Origin: Candidatus Nealsoniibacteriota bacterium
GTDB lineage: Bacteria; Patescibacteriota; Minisyncoccia; Minisyncoccales; GWA2-38-27
NCBI GenBank assembly: GCA_003559065.1
Contig: PWMZ01000060.1
Span: 1-10,800, forward strand
Length of the DNA stretch: 10,800 bases
Direction: 5' to 3'
How positions within the stretch are numbered: the stretch's first letter is position 1; the number at the start of each line of letters is the position of its first letter. Under the pieces are notes generated by a model, which searched no databases, was not told where the DNA came from, and saw only the letters and a program-made list of their open reading frames with translations. This document shows positions 1 through 4,945 of the stretch, in pieces. Made by a program: the position numbers and the translations under genes.

Positions 1-537
1 CTGCTTTTTCCATCAGGAAACCCCAATGATTTTAGGGGGCCGGATGCTCTTCGTTATGTTGTATTTAAAAATGCGATTGAGTCTGGCTTAGGGAAAACAG
101 AAAGATTTTCAAAGAGAATAAATTTTGTTGATTATATAGAAGAAAAACAGAGAGAGGGGAAAGATAAAGATTTTTTAAACAATCCATTTGTTAAAGAGTA
201 TATTGAAAATGAAAAGTATAAAATGGCTCTTCAACAATTTAAAGCAGACACGATAGATATGGAAGAGGCGGGAAGAAAATTTCTCAATTTTTTTCTTTTA
301 GAAGAAAAAGAAATGCAAGCAAGTACTTATGGTGAAGAAATATATATTGAATTTTTATTACCCGAAGATGAGTTACGGGATGAGGGGAATACACAAGCAA
401 TAACGGCAAACCCCTCTTTTTTAAAAAATGCCAAAAGAATTGTTATTTCCTCTTCTTTGAAGGATAAATTACCAAAAATAAAAGAAAAGTTAAGGGCAAA
501 AGAATTAGACCATATAGAAGTAGAGGTTAAAGAATAA
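1..537 (+). CDS. C-terminal part of an unidentified protein, cut by the window edge
   Basis: The frame ending at the TAA at 535-537 is open back to base 1, so the 178 residues seen here are the end of a longer protein whose start lies outside the window. The ATG at 223 is internal and has no ribosome site or promoter before it. The visible part begins with a loop-like segment (LFPSGNPNDFRGPDALRY), runs through a charged, probably helical middle, and ends in an alternating beta/alpha segment (RIVISSS followed by a Lys/Glu-rich helix and DHIEVEVKE). There is no signal peptide or membrane span in this part. I do not recognise the family. Base composition is AT-rich like most of the window. The coding assignment is secure because of the long open frame and protein-like composition; the function is unknown. 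Confidence 0.75.
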   Translation: MLFPSGNPNDFRGPDALRYVVFKNAIESGLGKTERFSKRINFVDYIEEKQREGKDKDFLNNPFVKEYIENEKYKMALQQFKADTIDMEEAGRKFLNFFLLEEKEMQASTYGEEIYIEFLLPEDELRDEGNTQAITANPSFLKNAKRIVISSSLKDKLPKIKEKLRAKELDHIEVEVKE

Positions 538-604
538 GGCATAGATAAAATGAACTTATTATGTCCGATCTGAAAATAATACTTTGAAAATATAGTAGTG
601 AAGA

Positions 605-650
605 AGATTCAACTAATCCTGTCCATTTAAAAGTTTAAAAGCTGCCCACG
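605..650 (+). repeat. Imperfect direct repeat, left copy
   Basis: This segment resembles 1163-1210. The last 26 bases (625-650 against 1185-1210) match at 19 positions without gaps and share the core CGCCCAC/TGCCCAC; the part before it aligns only with small gaps (shared TTCAA and ATCC). The two copies lie on either side of the small His/Gly cassette. Chance similarity in AT-rich DNA is possible. Confidence 0.4.
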
Positions 651-695
651 ATTTTTAGTGTTTAGCCACCTGAATTTGAATAGAGTTTAATATTT

Positions 696-731
696 CAAAT
701 AAAAAAAGAGCTCCACCTTCTGGTGAAGCTC
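696..731 (-). terminator. Rho-independent terminator of the small His/Gly-rich gene
   Basis: On the minus strand a ten-position stem (722-731 with 708-717, one C·A mismatch) closes on a 4-base loop and is followed by seven T and then ATTTG. It starts 18 bases after the stop codon of the 68-residue gene. A second short GC-only hairpin (733-736 with 742-745) lies between the stop and the terminator. Confidence 0.85.
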
Positions 732-749
732 GCGCCGCTCGGGCGTTTG

Positions 750-956
750 TTAGCGTTTGAGCTCTCGGAAATTAACTGTCGTGTCGCCAATACCAATGTT
801 GGTTTGGCTGTGCGGACCGTGTGGGCCGTGAGCTTCTAAGCCGTGGCCACCGATTCCACGAAAGTCGGATTGTTCTGCCAGTGTTCTTTGAACACCGCGC
901 ATAAAGTCCGACATGGCCGGACCATGATCAAAGTCAACACTCTTCTTCGGGCTCAT
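750..956 (-). CDS. Small His/Gly-rich protein of unknown function (68 aa)
   Basis: A 68-residue protein begins MSPKKSVDFDHG. The ATG at 954-956 is chosen because GGAGGG lies 7 nt before it; a longer reading would need a TTG overlapping that ribosome site. The N-terminal half (residues 1-35) is charged and probably helical. The C-terminal half is rich in Gly and His, with GIGGHG at 35-40 and HGPHGPH at 43-49, then a hydrophobic/Thr stretch (NIGIGDTTVNF) and a basic tail. There is no signal peptide, no membrane span and no cysteine. The gene has its own consensus promoter, a palindrome in the leader and a strong terminator, and is clearly GC-richer than its surroundings (34 of 60 G+C in line 841-900). 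The His cluster could bind metal, and the leader/core-like layout could suit a modified peptide, but no modifying enzyme is visible. The family is not recognised; coding status is well supported by the signals. Confidence 0.75.
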   Translation of the reverse strand: MSPKKSVDFDHGPAMSDFMRGVQRTLAEQSDFRGIGGHGLEAHGPHGPHSQTNIGIGDTTVNFRELKR

Positions 957-963
957 CTTTCTA

Positions 964-969
964 CCCTCC
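964..969 (-). promoter_or_regulatory. Ribosome binding site GGAGGG that decides the start at 956
   Basis: GGAGGG on the minus strand is 7 nt from ATG 954-956. It sits directly after the 14-base string CTTTAACATTTTTG (969-982, minus), which also occurs just before the ribosome site of the response regulator gene. Confidence 0.8.
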
Positions 970-989
970 AAAAATGTTAAAGGACACGA

Positions 990-1008
990 TTACAGCAACA
1001 CACTGTAA
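990..1008 (-). promoter_or_regulatory. Palindrome near the mRNA start of the small His/Gly gene
   Basis: TTACAG-N7-CTGTAA is a perfect 6-bp inverted repeat that begins about 10 bases downstream of the -10 box at 1018-1023, so it lies at the start of the transcript. It could be a repressor operator or a 5'-UTR stem; the sequence does not tell which. Confidence 0.5.
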
Positions 1009-1017
1009 CCTACTCCC

Positions 1018-1046
1018 ATAATATAATATTTAAAGAAGATTGTCAA
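1018..1046 (-). promoter_or_regulatory. Sigma70-type promoter of the small His/Gly gene
   Basis: TTGACA (1041-1046) and TATTAT (1018-1023) on the minus strand are separated by exactly 17 nt. The predicted start near 1011 gives a leader of about 55 nt. This is one of the two best promoter matches in the window. Confidence 0.75.
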
Positions 1047-1162
1047 TCAATCCAAAATAATTAGCAATAAATATCTATATTTCTTTCTTTTTGGAGTTGT
1101 AAAAAAATAATTCAAATTATATTAATTTTAATAAATCTTTAGTTTTTTCTAAAATAATTTCT

Positions 1163-1210
1163 AGATATTCAATAGAATCCAACTATTTTAAAGTTCTAAG
1201 GTCGCCCACA
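1163..1210 (+). repeat. Imperfect direct repeat, right copy, in a gene-free stretch
   Basis: This is the partner of the 605-650 segment. It lies in the 972-1335 gap, which also holds the cassette promoter, a very AT-rich run (about 1047-1180), a slightly GC-richer patch (about 1200-1247), a terminator-like hairpin and the promoter of the next gene. On the minus strand the patch contains a short open stretch from an ATG near 1243 with stop in the repeat core; it is too short and signal-free to call a gene. Confidence 0.35.
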
Positions 1211-1273
1211 ACTCCCAGCAAATTAACGCAAGTCGAGTCATCGGGATATTTTTAAAAAGAGTTAAATCATAGC

Positions 1274-1308
1274 TAGGATTAGCCAAAAATAAATCCTATC
1301 TTTTTTCA
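1274..1308 (+). terminator. Terminator-like hairpin with no gene upstream
   Basis: TAGGATT (1274-1280) pairs perfectly with AATCCTA (1292-1298) across an 11-base loop and is followed by TCTTTTTTC and further T-rich sequence. The stem is AT-rich and weak. No plus-strand gene ends here, since the partial gene stops at 537, so it may end an unrecognised short RNA or be fortuitous. Confidence 0.35.
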
Positions 1309-1320
1309 TTTTTCTTTTTA

Positions 1321-1329
1321 TGATAAACT
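1321..1329 (+). promoter_or_regulatory. Extended -10 box just before the 1336 start
   Basis: TGATAAACT fits the extended -10 pattern TGnTAnnnT and ends 6 nt before the ATG at 1336; there is no clear -35 and no Shine-Dalgarno. The mRNA should therefore start at or almost at the start codon. Confidence 0.5.
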
Positions 1330-1335
1330 AAAATA

Positions 1336-1665
1336 ATGAAATTGATGGACCCTCAAAAAATAATTGATTTAATTGCCCAAGCTGGGCAAAAAAGAGAAAC
1401 AATAAAGATTTATTATCCTAAAACGGATAATACTCCTGAGGGGTGGCGAGAAGTCGAACCCTATAGTTTCACTACCGATATTGGAGAAGAAGGGGAGTAT
1501 TTGATATACGGGGCGGACAGATTAAGAGCTGGTCATATTTTTAATGGATACACGGTGGGCAGTAATGATGACCATTGTGGCTCTTTTATTATCACCAAGA
1601 TTAAGTTAGCAAGGTTAACCGGTAATAAATTTAAACCGAGAAATAACTGGAAAGTAAGATTTTAA
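1336..1665 (+). CDS. Small WYL-like domain protein (109 aa)
   Basis: A 109-residue soluble protein with no cysteine cluster or membrane span. Residues about 20-95 alternate beta strands in a pattern like WYL domains: IKIYYPK at 23-29, REVEPYSF at 38-45, an EYLIYGAD strand at about 53-60, and a C-terminal ITKIKLARLTGNKF segment, resembling the 'R.v.P..l...yl.a......F.l.ri' layout. WYL domains usually sit in larger transcription factors and sense ligands; here it stands alone with no HTH, so a regulatory role is only a guess. A second ATG lies at 1345, but the first matches the -10 box spacing. It is 6 nt upstream of the CYTH gene and probably co-transcribed with it. Confidence in the gene is good, in the family low to moderate. 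Confidence 0.6.
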   Translation: MKLMDPQKIIDLIAQAGQKRETIKIYYPKTDNTPEGWREVEPYSFTTDIGEEGEYLIYGADRLRAGHIFNGYTVGSNDDHCGSFIITKIKLARLTGNKFKPRNNWKVRF

Positions 1666-1671
1666 CCTATT

Positions 1672-2196
1672 ATGGAAATAGAATTAGAAAGAACTTTTTT
1701 ATTAAAAAAAATACCCAAAAACCTAAAAAAATGTAAATCTTTTGAAATATTAGACATTTATTTACCAGCTAAAGTTAATCATCCAATTTTAAGAATTAGA
1801 AAATCTGATAATAAATATACTATCACTAAAAAAGAGAGAATTTCTTTGAATGATTGCTCAGAACAAACCGAAAAAACAATTCCTTTATCGGAAAAAGAGT
1901 ATCAAGAACTAAGTAAAATCAAAGGGAAAAGGCTAAGAAAAATTCGTTATTATTATCCATTTGAAAATAAAAGAGCGGAAATAGACTTCTATTTAGATGA
2001 GCTAGAGGGTCTAATAACAGTTGACTTTGAATTTAAAAACAAAGAAGAAAAAGATAGTTTCATTATGCCCGAGTTTTGTTTAGCTGATATTACTCAAGAA
2101 AAAGGAACAGCGGGAGGAATTTTGGCCGGAAAAGATTACGCGTACCTAAAACCGGTTTTAGATAAATACGACTATAAAAAGATAAAAATTATTTGA
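1672..2196 (+). CDS. CYTH-fold protein (triphosphate tunnel family, 174 aa)
   Basis: CYTH enzymes (class IV adenylate cyclases, thiamine and inorganic triphosphatases) bind triphosphates in a beta-barrel tunnel. Here the N-terminal strand reads EIELERTF (residues 2-9), followed by LRIRKSD at 40-46, TITKKER at 50-56, an EQTEKTI strand at 64-70, KRLRKIRYYY at 86-95, AEIDFYLDEL at 102-111 and TVDFEF at 116-121. This order of Arg/Lys and Glu-bearing strands is typical, and the length is right for a single-domain member. The usual ExExK signature at the N-terminus reads E4-x-E6-x-Thr8, so the lysine is replaced. Substrate cannot be told: inorganic triphosphatase or a cyclase-like activity are both possible. 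There is no Shine-Dalgarno; the 6-nt gap after the 1336 gene suggests an operon. Confidence 0.75.
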   Translation: MEIELERTFLLKKIPKNLKKCKSFEILDIYLPAKVNHPILRIRKSDNKYTITKKERISLNDCSEQTEKTIPLSEKEYQELSKIKGKRLRKIRYYYPFENKRAEIDFYLDELEGLITVDFEFKNKEEKDSFIMPEFCLADITQEKGTAGGILAGKDYAYLKPVLDKYDYKKIKII

Positions 2197-2221
2197 CTTT
2201 TTATTAAATTGTGCTACTAAT
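2193..2221 (+). promoter_or_regulatory. Probable promoter of dapA
   Basis: TTGACT (2193-2198, overlapping the stop codon of the CYTH gene) is followed after 17 nt by ACTAAT (2216-2221, 4 of 6 consensus positions). The preceding string TTTGACTTTTT also occurs in the ddh promoter (9623-9633). A start near 2229 would give a leader of about 140 nt. Confidence 0.5.
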
Positions 2222-2371
2222 AAAAACAGTACGTTAAATTTTTAGAGACCTTTTTTGGGGAAATATATGGAAGATAAAAAATGATCTATCAATGTGATTT
2301 TCATTTAAATAGGGAAGACGTTATGCTTCCCGATTGTTACAGGTAAATCTCTTTTTCTGGAGGAAGGAAAA
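2222..2371 (+). promoter_or_regulatory. Long dapA leader with a tiny Lys-codon ORF and a hairpin
   Basis: The leader holds a 5-codon ORF reading Met-Glu-Asp-Lys-Lys-stop (2267-2284), with GGGG 6 nt before its ATG, and then a perfect 6-bp stem GGGAAG/CTTCCC (2312-2317 with 2326-2331). The stem has no T run, so it is not an intrinsic terminator. I see no recognisable lysine riboswitch or T-box core. The dapA ribosome site GGAGG is at 2359-2363, 8 nt from the ATG. Regulation by this leader is a hypothesis. Confidence 0.4.
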
Positions 2372-3412
2372 ATGTTGGATGTTATTCCAAGAGGTGCTAT
2401 GACGGCAATTGTAACTCCTTTCAATCAAGCCAGCGGTATTGATTGGCAAGGGCTGGAAAAAAACGTTAATTTCCAGATCGAACAGGGGATTAGCGGCCTG
2501 GTACCGGTTGGCACAACCGGAGAGTCACCAACCTTATCAGTAGAAGAGCATATCGAGGTAATAAACCAGGTTACTCAAACAACAGACCTTTTCACCTTAG
2601 CCGGAGTTGGTTCCAATTCAACGGAAGAAATGCTTATGTATGCGGGGAGAGTTAATCCGTCGGGTTTTCTTCTGGTTGATTGTTACTACAATAAACCGGC
2701 TTCCGCCCAGTTGATGGAGAATTACTATCGACGGGCGGCTGAAGAGTTTCCGGACAAGATTATCTGCCCTTATGTTATTCCGGGCAGAACATGTTGCCAA
2801 CTTTTACCGGAACATTTAGCTCTTCTGGCTCAAGATTACCCAAACATTTGCCTTGTCAAAGAGGCAACGGGCGATATTGATCGAATGGCCCGAACAAGAG
2901 AGCTTCTTCCACCACCTGGATTTTTCATCTTCTCAGGGGACGATAATATTACCCTGAGTATAATGAGAGATCCTGCGATTAGGGCTAACGGAGTAGTTTC
3001 GGTGATGTCTAATATTGCCCCAGCAGCTGTTCAGGCAATGTGCCAATCTGCTATTTGCGGAGAAGCAGAAAAAGCCAAAGAAATAGAATCAGCTCTCTGG
3101 CCCCTGTTTTCTTTAGTAACGGTTAAAGCCAACAGCACGGTTTTCCTTCACGGTAAACCAATAATAATTCAAAACAAATTTCCCAACCCCTGTGCCATCA
3201 AAACAATGATGCAGGGATTAGGAATGCCGGCCGGAATTCCTCGCAATCCTTTAGGAAAAATGGATGCCGGTGCCGTTAACAAGGTGAGAAAGGCCTTGGA
3301 AACGGTCTGGAAAGAAAATCCCTGGGTTTTAGGGCCCATTGAGGATTTTTATAATGTTAATATTTCCAAACGCCTGAAAAATGATGACGTTTGGGAAGAT
3401 CTAATGACCTGA
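2372..3412 (+). CDS. dapA: 4-hydroxy-tetrahydrodipicolinate synthase (DapA)
   Basis: DapA condenses pyruvate with aspartate semialdehyde in the cytoplasm, the first committed step to diaminopimelate and lysine. The TIM-barrel signatures are all present: TAIVTPF at 11-17, GTTGES at 47-52 (active-site Thr pair 48-49), CYYNKP at 104-109, PYVIPGRT at 133-140 (Tyr134 and Arg139), and KEATGD at 163-168 with Schiff-base Lys163; SGDD follows at 188-191. At 346 residues it is longer than the usual 290-300 because of a C-terminal extension of roughly 35 residues. Other members of the superfamily (N-acetylneuraminate lyase, KDG aldolase) are less likely given GTTGES and YVIPGRT. It has its own promoter, a strong ribosome site and a terminator, and is GC-richer than neighbours (26 of 60 in line 2761-2820). 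It shares these traits with ddh at the other end of the window, which suggests common acquisition. Confidence 0.92.
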   Translation: MLDVIPRGAMTAIVTPFNQASGIDWQGLEKNVNFQIEQGISGLVPVGTTGESPTLSVEEHIEVINQVTQTTDLFTLAGVGSNSTEEMLMYAGRVNPSGFLLVDCYYNKPASAQLMENYYRRAAEEFPDKIICPYVIPGRTCCQLLPEHLALLAQDYPNICLVKEATGDIDRMARTRELLPPPGFFIFSGDDNITLSIMRDPAIRANGVVSVMSNIAPAAVQAMCQSAICGEAEKAKEIESALWPLFSLVTVKANSTVFLHGKPIIIQNKFPNPCAIKTMMQGLGMPAGIPRNPLGKMDAGAVNKVRKALETVWKENPWVLGPIEDFYNVNISKRLKNDDVWEDLMT

Positions 3413-3418
3413 AAACTC

Positions 3419-3450
3419 GCCCTCATTTTTAAAAATGGGGGCTTTTTATT
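3419..3450 (+). terminator. Rho-independent terminator of dapA
   Basis: GCCCTCATTTTT (3419-3430) pairs with AAAAATGGGGGC (3431-3442, one T·G pair) and is followed by TTTTTATTC. It begins 6 bases after the dapA stop. Confidence 0.85.
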
Positions 3451-3462
3451 CTTTCAAATTAA

Positions 3463-3471
3463 TGTTATAAA
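3463..3471 (+). promoter_or_regulatory. Extended -10 box before the 3477 start
   Basis: TGTTATAAA is an extended -10 element ending 5 nt before ATG 3477. No Shine-Dalgarno and no good -35 are visible, so a leaderless mRNA is expected. Confidence 0.55.
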
Positions 3472-3476
3472 ATAAT

Positions 3477-4394
3477 ATGTCAGAAAAATTTGAATCATTT
3501 AATCCTCGCCAAAAAGAAACCAAAGAAAGAGAATCAAAAGAAATTTCTCCGGGAATTGAATTAAATGAATTTTTATTTGAAGTAGAAGAGCTTGATCCTA
3601 AATTATTAGGTATTACTCTTGGTGAGGAAGATTCCTTAGAAGATAATGGTTTTGAGTTTCGAAAAGAAGTAGAATTAATAAGACAGAATAATGCAGACTT
3701 TTTAGAAAAAACCGGACTAGATCTTGAAGCAAGAAAATACAACCCTTTTAGAAGTTACTTTGAGAAAGAACAAGAAAAAAACAGCTTAGGAGCTGCTATA
3801 AACATTAAAGATAAGAAAAAATTTCTTGATTTTTTAAATGGTTTTCAAGGAAAAATTAATGAAGAAGAAGCTAGCGCCTTAGAAAGCTTAGGTATTCATT
3901 TAGATGAACAGCTTGTTTATCTATATGATTTATATAGACTTGATGAAGATTTTTTAACCCTGGTTTCTCTTTTTGAAAGTTTAGCTCAAGAATATCGAAG
4001 GTTTTCTCAAATGACAGAAAATTCTCGTTTCCAGGGAGCATTAATCTCTTTAAGCGTGGACTTTTCTGGTTATCATGAAGCTGTCTCGAAAAAATATTTA
4101 AGAGAGTATTTGGCAATTGAAAAGTTTAAATTTGATTATTATGATGCTTTTGAGAAAAATAGCGTTAAAAAGTTTGAAGAATTTTGGCAGAATTTTTTAA
4201 CGGTAGCCGAAAGGGTTCTTGAGAACAAAGGTGCCCACAATTATTTAAAAGGAGCCTTTCATCATTACAAGAAAGATTTCTTATATCATGCTCAGTATTT
4301 GAAAAAAAATAATCCAAAAATAATTGAACATATTGAAGGAACAACGGATCATCTTAAAGACAAATTTGAAAAAATAGAGAGTAATCTTGTTTAA
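3477..4394 (+). CDS. Unknown charged, all-helical protein (305 aa)
   Basis: The protein is rich in Glu, Lys, Phe and Leu, with a disordered, strongly charged N-terminus (about 1-30) and then predicted helices to the end, including aromatic-rich segments such as EKFKFDYYDAF (about 216-226) and KKFEEFWQNFL (about 231-241). There is no signal peptide, membrane span, Cys/His metal cluster or nucleotide-binding motif. I recognise no family. It begins directly after an extended -10 box and lies 36 nt upstream of a single-domain response regulator, with the only clear terminator after that gene, so the two are probably one transcript. A partner or output role for the regulator is possible but unproven. 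Confidence 0.75.
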   Translation: MSEKFESFNPRQKETKERESKEISPGIELNEFLFEVEELDPKLLGITLGEEDSLEDNGFEFRKEVELIRQNNADFLEKTGLDLEARKYNPFRSYFEKEQEKNSLGAAINIKDKKKFLDFLNGFQGKINEEEASALESLGIHLDEQLVYLYDLYRLDEDFLTLVSLFESLAQEYRRFSQMTENSRFQGALISLSVDFSGYHEAVSKKYLREYLAIEKFKFDYYDAFEKNSVKKFEEFWQNFLTVAERVLENKGAHNYLKGAFHHYKKDFLYHAQYLKKNNPKIIEHIEGTTDHLKDKFEKIESNLV

Positions 4395-4417
4395 TTCCGT
4401 TCTTTAACATTTTTGAA

Positions 4418-4423
4418 AAGGAG
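4418..4423 (+). promoter_or_regulatory. Ribosome binding site that sets the 4431 start
   Basis: AAGGAG lies 7 nt before ATG 4431 and excludes the in-frame TTG at 4413. The 14 bases CTTTAACATTTTTG at 4402-4415 directly before it are identical to those before the ribosome site of the small His/Gly gene. Confidence 0.7.
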
Positions 4424-4430
4424 AGAAATA

Positions 4431-4877
4431 ATGAATTCAGAATTTGAAGGATTTACCTTAATTTTGGCAGAAGACGATGATAAAATCAGAAAAAGTCTCT
4501 TTTTATTACTAGAAATAGAATTTAAAGTTATTCCGGTAGTTGATGGCTATCAGTTGTATTTAGCCGCAAAAAACTATACCGGAAAATTGGAAAAATTAAT
4601 AATTGTTTCTGATACCGATATGCCTGAGTTGCAAGGAGATCTTGCTTGTAAAAGATTGTTAAAAGAAGATGAAAAGTATAAAAAAGTTATCATGATCGGT
4701 ATGTCCATGGAATCTGATAACGAAAAATATTGGAAAGGAATCGGTGTTAAAGATTCTTTTATTAATAAAAAACCTGACCAAAATGATTTGGCAGAAATTG
4801 TTTTGAATAGAATTAGAACAATTATTAAAAATCCGGCAATCTATCTTTTAAAAGATGGTTACCGGAGAAATATCTAA
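4431..4877 (+). CDS. Single-domain response regulator (148 aa)
   Basis: This is a CheY-like receiver domain that would be switched by phosphorylation on aspartate. The acidic pocket is in LAEDDD (Glu14, Asp15, Asp16), the phospho-acceptor is Asp61 in SDTDMPELQG, the switch Ser is Ser92 in IGMSM (Ser in place of the commoner Thr), and the conserved Lys-Pro is Lys114-Pro115. All positions needed for phosphotransfer are present. After the receiver (about 8-132) there is only a short basic tail (to 148) and no DNA-binding or enzyme output domain, so output must be through protein contact. No histidine kinase is in the window. It follows the unknown 305-residue protein by 36 nt and ends in a terminator. 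Confidence 0.88.
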   Translation: MNSEFEGFTLILAEDDDKIRKSLFLLLEIEFKVIPVVDGYQLYLAAKNYTGKLEKLIIVSDTDMPELQGDLACKRLLKEDEKYKKVIMIGMSMESDNEKYWKGIGVKDSFINKKPDQNDLAEIVLNRIRTIIKNPAIYLLKDGYRRNI

Positions 4878-4906
4878 AACCCGGAGATAATATCAAAGGG
4901 TTTTTT
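4876..4906 (+). terminator. Probable terminator after the response regulator
   Basis: AAAACCC (4876-4882, overlapping the stop codon) pairs with GGGTTTT (4898-4904), with an inner GATA/TATC pairing, and runs into TTTTTT. The stem is weak (three GC pairs), so efficiency is uncertain. Confidence 0.55.
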
Positions 4907-4908
4907 AT

Positions 4909-4937
4909 TTGATTTAATTTTTTAAAAACCTTATACT
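4909..4937 (+). promoter_or_regulatory. Promoter of guaB, giving a leaderless start
   Basis: TTGATT (4909-4914) and TATACT (4932-4937) are 17 nt apart, and the -10 ends 8 nt before ATG 4946, so transcription should begin at or within a base or two of the start codon. No Shine-Dalgarno is present. Confidence 0.65.
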
Positions 4938-4945
4938 AAAATAAT

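Noticed and set aside
223..537. ATG at 223 as the start of a 104-residue gene
   Set aside because: The same frame is open without a stop from base 1, and no promoter or ribosome site precedes 223, so it is an internal Met of a truncated gene.
957..971. Longer small protein starting at TTG 971 (MEGRKMS...)
   Set aside because: This TTG overlaps the GGAGGG ribosome site that is ideally spaced for ATG 956.
1185..1247. Short minus-strand ORF starting near 1243 in the gene-free stretch, considered as a gene remnant
   Set aside because: Only about 17 codons, no ribosome site, no recognisable match; kept only as part of the repeat description.
1200..1250. tRNA or tmRNA fragment in the GC-richer patch
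   Set aside because: No acceptor stem, no GGTTCGA-type T-loop and no cloverleaf could be drawn.
2222..2371. Lysine riboswitch or T-box upstream of dapA
   Set aside because: The leader lacks the L-box core and the T-box TGGnACCGCG sequence, and has no terminator stem.
4413..4430. TTG 4413 as the response regulator start
   Set aside because: AAGGAG would fall inside the coding region; ATG 4431 is 7 nt after it and begins right before the receiver fold.
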